From the NCBI RefSeq assembly GCF_015207705.1, contig NZ_JADEWI010000015.1, positions 62,001-126,000 on the forward strand: 64,000 nt of DNA. Direction: 5' to 3'. A model generated the notes under the pieces. The model made no database searches. It saw only the letters and a program-made list of their open reading frames with translations, and had not been told where the DNA came from. Positions 9,256-17,875 of the stretch are shown here, piece after piece. Both the position numbers and the translations under genes were made by a program. Positions within the stretch are counted from its first letter, which is position 1. Each line of letters begins with the position of its first letter. The stretch is from Nostoc sp. LEGE 06077 (GTDB taxonomy: Bacteria; Cyanobacteriota; Cyanobacteriia; Cyanobacteriales; Nostocaceae).

Positions 9256-9855
9256 ATGACATTCAAAAAATTCTTACCATTCATGGCTGCTACACTCGTT
9301 TGTGGTAGCTGTTTTATTGTGGAAGCACGTCAACCCCAGCCATCAGCGGCGAAAAAGCCAGAAACTACGACGCAACCAGTCCAACCCAAATGGAAGTTAT
9401 TTCGTGCGCCTGATGGACGTTTTACAGTGTTAATGCCGGGAACACCTAATAAAGAAACCCAAACCCAAAAAACTTACATGGGGGAAATTGACTTAGAAAT
9501 CTTCGTGGCGGAACCACCAAAGCAGCAAGTTGCTTATGTAGTGGTGTACAACGATTTTCCCCACAGTTACGGTAAGTTGACGAATCCGCAAACCATATTG
9601 GAACAAGCACAGTCTCTAGTTTTAAAAACTACGAAAAGTAATCTAATTCGTCAGCGAAATATTCGCAGTTCCAATGGTCATCCCGGCAAAGAAATTGAGT
9701 TTGTGAATGCCGGAGGTAAAATTACCAGAAGTCGGATGTATGTTGCGGAAGGTAGACTTTATCAAGTTATGGCAATCACCACGAAAAAGCAACAGCCAAC
9801 TCTCAGCAAAACTATTACAGGTTATTTGAATTCCTTTCAAGTCGTTTTGAGATAG
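9256..9855 (+). CDS. Exported conserved cyanobacterial protein of unknown function
   Basis: A 199-residue protein starting MTFKKFLPFMAATLVCGSC: a signal peptide, with either cleavage after a VEA motif or lipidation at Cys (weak lipobox). A short Pro/Thr/Lys-rich linker follows, then a domain of about 150 residues beginning WKLFRAPDGRFTVLMPGTPN, a pattern common to periplasmic cyanobacterial hypotheticals. The longer reading frame from 9184 overlaps the end of glk and puts 24 extra residues before the signal peptide, so the ATG at 9256 is chosen. Function unknown. Confidence 0.7.
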   Translation: MTFKKFLPFMAATLVCGSCFIVEARQPQPSAAKKPETTTQPVQPKWKLFRAPDGRFTVLMPGTPNKETQTQKTYMGEIDLEIFVAEPPKQQVAYVVVYNDFPHSYGKLTNPQTILEQAQSLVLKTTKSNLIRQRNIRSSNGHPGKEIEFVNAGGKITRSRMYVAEGRLYQVMAITTKKQQPTLSKTITGYLNSFQVVLR

Positions 9856-10006
9856 CTAGATCATCTTCGCCTTGGGCTTCTAGTCTGAGGCGATCGCTTG
9901 ACTCTATCCACAGTAAAGCAAATCGTTAATTATAATCGAAGTCAGATAAGCAAGAGTAGGCTCCTGCGATACTATTTTTATAATGTAAACCACATCACAT
10001 AAACTT

Positions 10007-10375
10007 ATGGAGCCAGACTCTCTACCAACCGAGGTGATACTGACGCACCCGCGTCAGTCCCTCGGTAAAGTGCAACTTGACTGGACACCCCAACCAGGAA
10101 ACTATCTTGATTTTGACGGTAAAACCTACGCTGTTCTAGAGCGTCGCCATCGATATCAATTTAAATCAGGGCGTTATCGACTTTATAATATAGCTCTCTA
10201 CGTGCAATCGGCTCAAAGACCCGCAGAAAAAACTCTGGTCGATGGACGCTGGGTGGTTGGTGATGCAACTTGTGTATATAACGCTAATTCGGAAATTGTG
10301 CGCTGTGCAGTCAATCCCCACGGCCCTTGCCAGGATTGTCGCTACTATGAAAGTATGAAGTCGGAAATTTTGTAA
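10007..10375 (+). CDS. DUF6464 family protein
   Basis: A 122-residue cytosolic protein of a family found mainly in cyanobacteria. Seen: LDWTPQPGNYLDFDGKTYAV, an Arg-rich LERRHRYQFKSGRYRLY, and a C-terminal Cys cluster RCAVNPHGPCQDCRYYE (Cys, then CxxC) that could bind a metal. Role unknown. It converges on fmt with only seven bases between the stop codons. The first codons carry a strong hairpin (see 10028-10066). Confidence 0.75.
   Translation: MEPDSLPTEVILTHPRQSLGKVQLDWTPQPGNYLDFDGKTYAVLERRHRYQFKSGRYRLYNIALYVQSAQRPAEKTLVDGRWVVGDATCVYNANSEIVRCAVNPHGPCQDCRYYESMKSEIL
10028..10066 (+). other. Strong two-part hairpin within codons 8-20 of the DUF6464 gene
   Basis: ACTGACGC (10039-10046) and GCGTCAGT (10051-10058) form a perfect 8-bp stem with a 4-base loop. 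Outside it ACCGAG (10028-10033) pairs with CTCGGT (10061-10066). Such stable structure just after a start codon is uncommon and could limit translation, or be a palindromic repeat absorbed into the gene. Confidence 0.6.
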
Positions 10376-10382
10376 TTCATAA

Positions 10383-11378
10383 TTATTTCAAAACTTCGCC
10401 TATTGTTAAACGCGTCCCATTAACAAAATCCCATCCCGACTGGGGACGTTTACCAGCTAACTGGACTTCCCGTAATAATAATAAACCTGCACCAGTTTGG
10501 GCGATCGCTCCTATTCCCTTGGCAATGCTGACTATTTCGCCTGGGCTACCAGATATATTGGATAAATCAGGCAATTTTTGACATATTTTTGCTAAATCTG
10601 GTGGTATTTCTTCCGCGTAAGCAGAACCAAGGGGAAGGGTGGCTGTAATTTTGAGAGTCTGGTTGCGAAAAGTGGTCAAACAGTTAGGATAAAACCCGCG
10701 AATTTGATTGTGTAATTGTATAGCACTCTTTGACCAATCTAACTCGTAATCTTGCTTTTGAATCAAAGGTGCGTAAGTAGCTTCTGCGTTATTTTGCGGA
10801 ACTGGTTGAATTTCTTTTAGCTTCAGTTTCAGCAAAGTTTCTATTAATAAATCTCCTCCAATTGTGGCTAGTCTCTCAGCTAAATTATCAGCATTATCTA
10901 ACAATCCAATGGGTGTGGTTGCTTTAAGTAGCATATCTCCTGTATCCATCCCAACATCCATTAACATTGTGGTAATTCCCGTTTCTGATTCACCATTACA
11001 GAGACACCATTGAATCGGAGCCGCACCACGATACTTCGGTAAAATTGACCCATGTACATTAATGCAACCCAACTTGGGCATATTCAAGATTTTTTTGGAC
11101 AAAATCTGCCCATAAGCTACCACAACAAATACATCGGCTTCTGTTTGTTGCAGTTTGGCTAAAGTTTCCCGATCTTTTTTGATTCGCTCTGGTTGCCACA
11201 CTGGCAAATTATAATTGAGAGCAAGTGTTTTTATCGGGGAGGGAGTAAGTTTGTTTCCCCGTTCTCGACGTTTATCTGGTTGCGTAACTACTGCCAAAAT
11301 TTCTAATTCTGGATGATTCAGTAATTTTTCGAGGGTAGGAATAGCAAATTCAGGAGTACCAAAAAATACAACTTTCAT
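10383..11378 (-). CDS. fmt: Methionyl-tRNA formyltransferase
   Basis: A 331-residue cytosolic enzyme that formylates initiator Met-tRNA with 10-formyl-tetrahydrofolate. Seen: N-terminal [18 protein letters not shown], the folate-site and catalytic region [18 protein letters not shown] (Asn, His, with the catalytic Asp in [11 protein letters not shown]), and the C-terminal tRNA-binding domain with NQIRGFYP. Length is normal. It converges on the DUF6464 gene. Confidence 0.95.
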   Translation of the reverse strand: MKVVFFGTPEFAIPTLEKLLNHPELEILAVVTQPDKRRERGNKLTPSPIKTLALNYNLPVWQPERIKKDRETLAKLQQTEADVFVVVAYGQILSKKILNMPKLGCINVHGSILPKYRGAAPIQWCLCNGESETGITTMLMDVGMDTGDMLLKATTPIGLLDNADNLAERLATIGGDLLIETLLKLKLKEIQPVPQNNAEATYAPLIQKQDYELDWSKSAIQLHNQIRGFYPNCLTTFRNQTLKITATLPLGSAYAEEIPPDLAKICQKLPDLSNISGSPGEIVSIAKGIGAIAQTGAGLLLLREVQLAGKRPQSGWDFVNGTRLTIGEVLK

Positions 11379-11541
11379 TAATCAAGCATCAATTGTTAAT
11401 AGTCAATAGGTAATAATTACTTAGCTATTTATTATTATCCTCTTTACTCCCTATTTTCTACATAAAGTTGGCGAAACTGAGTTTTATTGATAAACTAAGA
11501 ATAATTTAACCCAATATGTTGATAACCTGATATCAACTTGA

Positions 11542-11760
11542 TATTTTGTCAGTAGGCTGATTCAGCTAGAAACAAAAACGGGCTTTGCCAGGTTTACTCC
11601 AGCAAAGCTGTTTGACCGGTCTTTCCAAAATGCAGGTACAATTCTAGCTGCGCTTTTGCAATTGTTACAGTTAGATATTAATTTACTCCCAGGGGTGGAT
11701 ACTAACTCTGTTTTTCGAGTATCATATGTTGTGCGTCAGCTTTCCCAGCTTTTAAAGTAA
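11542..11760 (+). pseudogene. Possible remnant of an unidentified gene
   Basis: An open stretch of 72 codons ends at a TAA at 11758-11760. It has no usable start codon and follows a stop at 11539. The translation looks protein-like (TGFARFTPAKLFDRSFQ, then a leucine-rich ILAALLQLLQLDINLL, ending RQLSQLLK). I do not recognise the family. It may be the decayed C-terminus of a lost gene, or chance. Confidence 0.25.
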
Positions 11761-12075
11761 CGCCTCACTCACTGTCAACGTTACCGGGGTCTGCACTGTT
11801 GTAGCAGGGATACATAGGGGAGCCTCCTGCGGCTTGGCAGTTGCTAAAGTCTATCCCAACAGTTCAGCTATTTGCTCTACCTGTAGGCTGCTAGTATTTG
11901 TAGCCAACACAATGCGTCTAATACTTTTAATCAATGACCAGTTTTCTGGTGTGGTTAATTATGTATTGAAGGCGTAAAAATTAAGTTTATGCAGTAATTT
12001 TGTCGTGAATCTGCATGAATTTTGTGCTGGCAGAACTGCGTTAGATAAAGAGTAATTTATTAAGCAAAAGGTGTA

Positions 12076-12094
12076 GGTAATGATAATCAATTTT
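12076..12094 (+). promoter_or_regulatory. Candidate Fur box
   Basis: GGTAATGATAATCAATTTT agrees with the classical 19-bp Fur consensus at 15 positions by eye, including the core AATGATAATCA. It lies about 150 bases before the next gene start (12244). AT-rich sequence makes chance matches possible. Confidence 0.35.
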
Positions 12095-12243
12095 TGTAAC
12101 ACTGTGCAAGTTTAAAAAAATTATTTCTCACAACTCGTTAAAACTGTGAGTTTGTTGTTATACCTGTATTCATCACCTTTCTTCTTGCTACATAGACATC
12201 GATTGCTCCTCACACAGCACCCGCACTTCTAGAGAGTCCACAC

Positions 12244-13584
12244 ATGCTCAAACCCCTCTTGCTGTCAGGATGGTTCCGTGTGCAACCATTTCTTAATTCT
12301 GTTGTTGTAGTGATGCTGATTGCTCCTTTAATTGCCGCATCAGGTCACTCTACCTCTGCTAAACAATCCAAAGTAGTAGCTAAAATTGCTCCTGACGCTG
12401 GAGAATCTGAAGCTGTACCTCAAGAGACGGCTAATTTTGGTGAACCTGATTTAGCAGAAATGTTTCAAGATACTCCAAACAACTCCAGCACCGGAGAATC
12501 TACTTCAGTTCCACAGAATCTGGCTGTCGTTGGGGAACAGCCATTTATCCAAGCACAAAAAATCGAGTCTTTAGTAGTAGCAGATTATGCAATTAAAAAT
12601 GGCTCTCATACAAGTGGGGATATAACTACTGCCGATCCCTTCGCATCTGTAGAACTGGCTCCTAATCCCAACATAACTATTAATGATCTCAAGTTAGCGA
12701 CAAAACTCCAAGCTGCTGAGATTGAATCGTTAATGCGAGCAGATCATTTTGCATCAGCCAAAAATTCTCTTGTCGGATCATCAGCATTAAATCGAATTCC
12801 AGGAATTGCACCACTCCCCGAAGAGCCAGAAACAGAATTTACCAATGATGCACCTGCAATGGAAATACCTAACGAGGAGCAAGCAGAACAAGTAGATCCC
12901 ATTGGTAGTCCCCATCCAATTCCCTGGAAATGGATTGTGGCGACACAGGAGGCGATTGGTGCAAAAGGTAATTCTGGAGTGCGTTATTACCGCAGTGTAC
13001 CTGTGGTTTCGCCTGATGGAAAGTATGCTATTTACAGCCGGGTGCAAATGGAAATTAAACCGGAAATGTATAACAGTCGTGTTAGCAGTACGATGTTTGT
13101 TGAAGATAGACAAACTAAAAAATTGCGGGTGATGGCTTCAACGTCGCAAGTTAAAGATCCCCTATTACATACTAATGTTGCGCCTCCAGAACAGATCCAA
13201 GAAAATGGCAAAATTGGGGTATTGGTTCCTGTTAGCTGGTCAGAAAAAAGCGATCGCTTTTTAGCACGTAAGTTTGAGGGTGTATTCAATACAGGTGACG
13301 CTACAGATCATGCAGTCATCTGGGATCGACAAAAAAATCACACTAACACTGTTGCTCCAACTCGTCAGGACGAAGAGCATGAAAAGATTGCAGTGCTTCT
13401 AGGTTGGAGTAAAAATCAACCAGATCATGTACTGTTCCGCGAAGGAGAAATGGGTGAAGAGAACTGGCCTCTGGTAAAAGTTGCTACTGATGGCAAGACA
13501 GTAGATACAACAGATGCTGATCAGCCTGTTACTTTTGGTGATCAGACAGAAGTGTGGTCAGGGCCACAAGTGGCTACTCGATAA
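12244..13584 (+). CDS. Exported/membrane-anchored cyanobacterial protein with TolB-like segment
   Basis: A 446-residue protein. The N-terminus has one hydrophobic segment (about residues 18-35, VVVVMLIAPLIAASG) acting as signal peptide or anchor. Residues about 40-215 are acidic, Ser/Thr/Pro-rich and probably disordered. Residues about 220-446 form a globular domain with a beta-propeller-like PD40/TolB phrase (VVSPDGKYAIYSRVQ) and repeated LVPVSWSEKSDRFLARKF and VLLGWSKNQPDHVLFREG units. Function unknown; a periplasmic sensor or scaffold is possible. A clear terminator follows at 13614, so it is a single-gene unit. A Fur-like site lies upstream. Confidence 0.65.
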   Translation: MLKPLLLSGWFRVQPFLNSVVVVMLIAPLIAASGHSTSAKQSKVVAKIAPDAGESEAVPQETANFGEPDLAEMFQDTPNNSSTGESTSVPQNLAVVGEQPFIQAQKIESLVVADYAIKNGSHTSGDITTADPFASVELAPNPNITINDLKLATKLQAAEIESLMRADHFASAKNSLVGSSALNRIPGIAPLPEEPETEFTNDAPAMEIPNEEQAEQVDPIGSPHPIPWKWIVATQEAIGAKGNSGVRYYRSVPVVSPDGKYAIYSRVQMEIKPEMYNSRVSSTMFVEDRQTKKLRVMASTSQVKDPLLHTNVAPPEQIQENGKIGVLVPVSWSEKSDRFLARKFEGVFNTGDATDHAVIWDRQKNHTNTVAPTRQDEEHEKIAVLLGWSKNQPDHVLFREGEMGEENWPLVKVATDGKTVDTTDADQPVTFGDQTEVWSGPQVATR

Positions 13585-13613
13585 TTGCTAAAGTTTATAG
13601 AAAATTTTATTAA

Positions 13614-13651
13614 TTCCCGTTATTACTACAGCTAATAACGGGAAATTTTTT
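13614..13651 (+). terminator. Rho-independent terminator
   Basis: TTCCCGTTATTA (13614-13625) pairs perfectly with TAATAACGGGAA (13633-13644) around a 7-base loop, followed by a run of seven T. It is 30 bases downstream of the stop of the gene ending at 13584. Confidence 0.9.
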
Positions 13652-13706
13652 GCTTTATTCGGACATAAAACTTCTCGCATAAGCTGCTATAGCTTTAATT
13701 CACTTT

Positions 13707-14003
13707 TCAAATTTTAAAACTCTGCATTCTTTTTCCACCATTGAGCAAATGTAACTGTTGGGAGAGTTGTAAGGATGTTACCCAAGGTTGTTCTGATAGC
13801 TGCGAAATCGCGTTTGCTGATAATGTGGCAGTAAAAGTATCTTTATCGCTAGTAACATCACTAATATCGAGACTTTGTAAAACTGCGATCGCCTCTTCCG
13901 AAATTGGTTCAGTATGAATGAATACCGTTAAACTTGGTGTGGCTGGATCTTGAACATCATTAAGTGCGCCTGCCAGTGCTGCGCCTAGCTTCTGATAGTT
14001 CAT
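13707..14003 (-). CDS. Stand-alone protease-prodomain homologue (putative S8 protease inhibitor/chaperone)
   Basis: A 98-residue protein whose whole length parallels the N-terminal prodomain of the S8 protease encoded just upstream. Its start MNYQKLGAALAGALNDVQ matches MRHEKLSPGLLLAVEDYQ; its LTVFIHTE matches LVFIYCE; its ISQLSEQPWVTSLQLSQQL matches LDALSEEPAIQRIKPSRKL. The protease has about 20 extra residues between the first two blocks. Subtilase prodomains (inhibitor I9 fold) chaperone folding and inhibit the enzyme, so a trans-acting inhibitor or folding helper is inferred. A good AAGGAA ribosome site precedes the ATG. It is 119 bases downstream of the protease gene on the same strand, with an AAGGGTAGG/CCTACCCTT inverted repeat in the gap. 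Confidence 0.7.
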   Translation of the reverse strand: MNYQKLGAALAGALNDVQDPATPSLTVFIHTEPISEEAIAVLQSLDISDVTSDKDTFTATLSANAISQLSEQPWVTSLQLSQQLHLLNGGKRMQSFKI

Positions 14004-14122
14004 AAGTATTTCCTTGGTAAAAGGGTAGGCAGTTTAAGACTGGCCTAACACTAAGCTATCAAATTTTGAGGTTTTGATTACCTACCCTTATACAGACGTA
14101 ATACACAAATCTATACGCCTTA

Positions 14123-15850
14123 TTACAGATTCTCAGTATTGATTAGCCCATAACCCCATTTTTGATCAAATGTTCCGGCTGGTTTGCCAGGAATTGAACT
14201 GTTTTTGCGGAATAACTCTTTGATGGCTTGGGGATCTAAATTGCGATCGCGCTGCAACAATAACGCTACTAACCCTGTAACAAAAGGAGTCGCCATACTA
14301 GTGCCAGCCATCGCTAGAAATTTAGAATTAATCGTCATCGAACGGTCAGCGTTAGCATTAGAAGACAGCGCAGACACAATCATTGCGCCAGGTGCAGCAA
14401 CATCCGGTTTTTGGGCATCATTGCGTAACGGCCCTTCACTACTGAACTCAGAAATGCAATTGGGTTCTAAACCCATTTCGCGCACTTGGTTATCAATATC
14501 TGTGTACTTAACTTTGGTGGTATAGGCAGCAACAGTAATTGCACTATCAGCACATCCAGGCGCACCAATTTTAAGGGAATCTTTAACACTAGTACCCGTA
14601 AAAAACACTGAGGAAGTATCATCTAATGTCCATACATCCAGACGGGTATCGTTAGAAGATGTGTTGCGGACGCGTAGCTGCCAAATACCTCCCATCACTG
14701 GCGAGGGGCCGTTGCCGCGAATCTGCACGAAGAAATTATAGTCACCGTTGGCGGCATCTGGGCCAGGCGTGACAATTTCCACCCTTGCATCAGGGAGTTG
14801 ATGATCTACTGTTGGGTTCCCGTTAGGAATAATTTTTTGGAAAGGAGTGACAAAACCGTTAGGACTGCGTAAGGAAACTTCTAATTGGCTGTCTTTGGAA
14901 TACCAAGCATTCAACCAGACAATATTGACTTGATTTAACGGCACATTAAACCGCATTCCTTTCATTCGTCCACTGGTTATGGTGGCTTGACTATGAATAT
15001 TATCGTTACCTTCGTTACCAGCTGCACAGCAAACAATTCTGCCAGGGCCTGTCTCTGCGTCAATAACTTTAGAGAGGGAGTCGCTACCATCATGGGCATC
15101 AGCGTGTCCACCCAAGCTGAGATTGACAACTGCTGGCCGTCCTAACTCACCAGCTACCCGAAAAACATAGCGGACAGCATCAGCAATGTGGGCATCCTGT
15201 AAGTCAGATTTGACAATGACTAATTCTGCGTCTGGTGCGACACCACCGTAGGTAGCATCAGCACCAGACGCGATACCTGCAACGTGAGTACCATGAGCAT
15301 CAGTATCTTGGGAAACGGTCAATAAGGCATCTGTTAATTCTGCACCATAGGCACCTTCTTTCACTCCTGGCCCTGGTAGGGTTTGATCCCATAAGCGTAA
15401 AATCCGTCCAGCAAAAGCCGGATGTTTTGGGTCAATACCACTGTCAACTACACCGATAATCACACCCTTGCCAGTCAGTCCAGTTTTGTTCTTAAATTCT
15501 GGTAACTTCACGGCTTGGGGTGCCACATCCATTCGCAGTTTTAGTTTGCGCGATGGTTTAATCCGCTGGATTGCCGGTTCTTCAGATAAAGCATCTAAAC
15601 TTTCAATGGGGAGGAAAGCTGTACGTACATGACCGACATTCTGATTCACTTCTATGCCATATTGTGCCAAGTGGCTTAAATCTGCGTCATCTTCGCAGTA
15701 GATAAAAACCAGACTTTTGGTAGGCTTAACAATACTTTTGGGTGCCATGATCCCCAGCGATCGCTTGTGTGTCATTAAAGCTGGCAGCCCTTCATTTTGA
15801 TAATCTTCAACTGCCAACAGCAGCCCAGGAGAAAGTTTTTCGTGTCTCAT
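14123..15850 (-). CDS. Subtilisin-like S8 family serine protease
   Basis: A 575-residue peptidase with the S8 triad: Asp136 in GVVDSGID, His186 in DAHGTHVAG, and Ser near residue 525 in MAGTSMATPF. The oxyanion Asn lies in AAGNEGND. Residues 1-108 form a prodomain (see the paralogue at 13707-14003). Residues about 295-405 hold a beta-rich insertion (LRSPNGFVTPFQK ... GGIWQLRVRNTS) like the P/jelly-roll domains of other subtilases. There is no signal peptide or membrane segment, so it is probably intracellular, or exported by a non-Sec route. It heads a likely two-gene unit with the small prodomain homologue. Confidence 0.9.
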   Translation of the reverse strand: MRHEKLSPGLLLAVEDYQNEGLPALMTHKRSLGIMAPKSIVKPTKSLVFIYCEDDADLSHLAQYGIEVNQNVGHVRTAFLPIESLDALSEEPAIQRIKPSRKLKLRMDVAPQAVKLPEFKNKTGLTGKGVIIGVVDSGIDPKHPAFAGRILRLWDQTLPGPGVKEGAYGAELTDALLTVSQDTDAHGTHVAGIASGADATYGGVAPDAELVIVKSDLQDAHIADAVRYVFRVAGELGRPAVVNLSLGGHADAHDGSDSLSKVIDAETGPGRIVCCAAGNEGNDNIHSQATITSGRMKGMRFNVPLNQVNIVWLNAWYSKDSQLEVSLRSPNGFVTPFQKIIPNGNPTVDHQLPDARVEIVTPGPDAANGDYNFFVQIRGNGPSPVMGGIWQLRVRNTSSNDTRLDVWTLDDTSSVFFTGTSVKDSLKIGAPGCADSAITVAAYTTKVKYTDIDNQVREMGLEPNCISEFSSEGPLRNDAQKPDVAAPGAMIVSALSSNANADRSMTINSKFLAMAGTSMATPFVTGLVALLLQRDRNLDPQAIKELFRKNSSIPGKPAGTFDQKWGYGLINTENL

Positions 15851-16506
15851 TGTGGTTTTAACCTCTATTCTTTGGGGACAATATCAATGATTATTTTAAG
15901 TAATAGCTAGGTCATTTTTGTTGCTTTACTTCGGGGAAATTTATGCTTACTATCGTTTTAATAGATAAGCGTAAATAAGTTTATGAATGAGTCAATAACT
16001 CATAAATTTTAATGCGGAAATTTTGATTTATCACTAATTTTCATGAATTCTTTCTTTCTTCATTTGAGTTGTTGTAGCTGGTGAAATATCTTAGTGTCAA
16101 TAGATTTAAGAGAAATTATTAACTGAATTCATTGGTTATGAGTATCCCAATTAACTACTTGTTCAGAAATGCTTTTTAGTAATTCAGTGTCACTACCAAT
16201 GATTACGGAAAAAATTATAAATTTGCGCGTTTTCGTGAGATGTATATTGTTGTGGTGAGCAGCAAGAGTTAAAAGTATACTTGATGTAGTTACTAAATGT
16301 TGTAAATAAAAGTCAATAATTATAAAGCTATTAAATATTTAATGAATTAGTAGTAATTAATACAAGATTCTTTGTCAGTAACTTTTAAAGTTTTCATCCT
16401 ATCAAGTACTTACTATTGACCTATAGATAGTCATTTTGTGGTCATATTTATTGCTAATACTAAAAACAAATCCAGCACATCCATGTGTTTGTTTTTAGGA
16501 GGTAAA
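15851..16506. other. AT-rich divergent intergenic region
   Basis: A 656-base gap between the divergently transcribed protease and the YflT-like gene. It must hold both promoters, but no clear operator, palindrome, small RNA or small gene was seen. An in-frame extension from 16438 into the next gene is judged untranslated leader. Confidence 0.4.
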
Positions 16507-17031
16507 ATGGCTTCAGGTCAATGCCAACACGCTATTGGCATATTGCGCGATCGCCAAATTACGCTACAGGCACTCGAAGAGTTAAAAAATACTGGCTTTG
16601 CGATGGATAAGATTTCTGTCATTACTCGCCAGCCTGAACTTGATGATACCAATACAAGAGAAAGTAATATTACTCAATCGGAAGGGGCGGCGATCGGTGC
16701 ATTAGCCAGTGCGAGAACAGCAGGCTTACTTACCTTAGTCGCAGGTTTTGGCATTTTGTTCATTCCTGGGTTTGTCCCAGCACTAGCTGTCGAATCTGCT
16801 TTAGCCACACTTTTAGGAAGTGGTGCTAGTGCAGCGGCGGGTGGAATGATAGGTGCGTTACGAGGTTGGTTTATTCCTGAAGAAGCGGCGCAACTTTATA
16901 ATGATCAAGTATTCCAAGGCAATTATTTGGTAACGATAGAAGGCACAGCAGCAGATATTCTTCATGCTGAACCAATTCTTCAGCGTTGGGGTATTCAAGA
17001 TTGGCGTGTTGTTGATGTGCCTCAGAGTTGA
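16507..17031 (+). CDS. General stress protein, YflT-like N-terminus with glycine-rich membrane segment
   Basis: A 174-residue protein from the ATG at 16507, chosen because a perfect AGGAGG lies seven bases upstream. The N-terminus (HAIGILRDRQITLQALEELK ... FAMDKISVITRQ) matches the heat-induced stress protein YflT pattern (PF11181). The middle is a long Gly/Ala/Leu hydrophobic stretch with two candidate membrane hairpin segments (LLTLVAGFGILFIPG, AAAGGMIGALRG). The C-terminus (GNYLVTIEGTAADILHAEPI) resembles the regulatory-like end of similar cyanobacterial proteins. Precise role unknown; stress-related by family. The DUF3124 gene follows 60 bases later in the same direction. Confidence 0.7.
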   Translation: MASGQCQHAIGILRDRQITLQALEELKNTGFAMDKISVITRQPELDDTNTRESNITQSEGAAIGALASARTAGLLTLVAGFGILFIPGFVPALAVESALATLLGSGASAAAGGMIGALRGWFIPEEAAQLYNDQVFQGNYLVTIEGTAADILHAEPILQRWGIQDWRVVDVPQS

Positions 17032-17091
17032 AAATATCAAACAAGCTGTACATCCAGTTATTGGCTTTCTCGAAGGTTATCAATAGTTTAT

Positions 17092-17649
17092 ATGAAGTTT
17101 GATCCCCGGATTTATTTAGTAATTACTGTTATTTTCCTGGCTGCTTGTCAAGCATCTGAAAATTCTCTTAAGTTACAAACAAAGCCGATTCAAAGTAGTC
17201 AGGCACACAAAATAGTGACGTTAGATAAAAATTTTCGGATAGCAACGGGTCAAACTATTTACGTTCCTATCTATTCTGAGATATATCATCATAATCGACA
17301 GGAAATTTTTAACTTAGCCGCTACACTCAGTATTCGGAATACAGATGTGGCTAATCCTCTAATTATTACTTCTGTGCGCTACTATGACTCCAACGGCAAA
17401 TTAATTGAGCAATATTTAGAAAACCCGATTCAACTTGAGGCGCTGGCTTCTACAGAATTTTTTGTGAATCGCAATGATAGTCGAGGTGGTGTCGGGGCAA
17501 ATTTTATTGTCGAGTGGGTGTCATCAACAGAAATATCTGAGCCGATAGTTGAAGCTGTGATGATTGGAACTGACTTTCAGCAAGGAATTTCGTTTATTAG
17601 TCCGGGAAAAGTTATCAGAAATAAAAATAATGCCAAAAACTCATTATGA
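17092..17649 (+). CDS. DUF3124 lipoprotein
   Basis: A 185-residue protein. The N-terminus YLVITVIFLAACQASEN is a lipoprotein signal with lipobox LAAC, giving a lipidated Cys at about residue 19. The mature part (TGQTIYVPIYSEIYHHN, FNLAATLSIRNTD, VRYYDSNGKLIEQYLENP, EAVMIGTDFQQGISFISPG) matches DUF3124, a cyanobacterial/proteobacterial family with no assigned function. It probably sits in the periplasm, anchored in a membrane, and may be co-transcribed with the stress protein before it. Confidence 0.8.
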   Translation: MKFDPRIYLVITVIFLAACQASENSLKLQTKPIQSSQAHKIVTLDKNFRIATGQTIYVPIYSEIYHHNRQEIFNLAATLSIRNTDVANPLIITSVRYYDSNGKLIEQYLENPIQLEALASTEFFVNRNDSRGGVGANFIVEWVSSTEISEPIVEAVMIGTDFQQGISFISPGKVIRNKNNAKNSL

Positions 17650-17666
17650 AAAAATAAATTGATAAT

Positions 17667-17679
17667 AGGACTTACGCAA
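17667..17679 (+). repeat. AGGACTTACGCAA motif, copy 1
   Basis: The same 13 bases occur at 50566-50578. The motif AGGACTTACGCA is typical of ends of small dispersed cyanobacterial elements, in my recollection. No partner end or target duplication could be identified here. The rest of the 226-base convergent gap 17650-17875 shows nothing else. Confidence 0.45.
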
Positions 17680-17875
17680 CTATCATAATGCGATTGCTAG
17701 TTAGCAGTAAATTAGTATTAATTTGATCTGATGTCGATGGGAAAACCAAGATAGACAATGTGAAAGACATACGGCAAAACCTTGTATATCATCAGCTTTT
17801 ACCATTTGATACTGTTTTGATGGACACATGGTATGCCGTACACAGAGGCTTTATCGTGTTACAGGTAATAAAGCA

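Larger units (their letters stand above)
11379..12243. other. Long intergenic region (865 bases)
   Basis: This gap holds a possible gene remnant (11542-11760) and a Fur-box-like site (12076-12094), described separately. The part 11761-11960 has short open stretches on the minus strand (for example SIRRIVLATNTSSLQVEQIA) interrupted by stops, which may also be decayed coding sequence. No intact gene is visible. Confidence 0.45.

Noticed and set aside
12205-12215. GCTCCTCACAC resembling the conserved core of the small RNA Yfr1
   Set aside because: It sits directly before a start codon and lacks the flanking stem and terminator of Yfr1.
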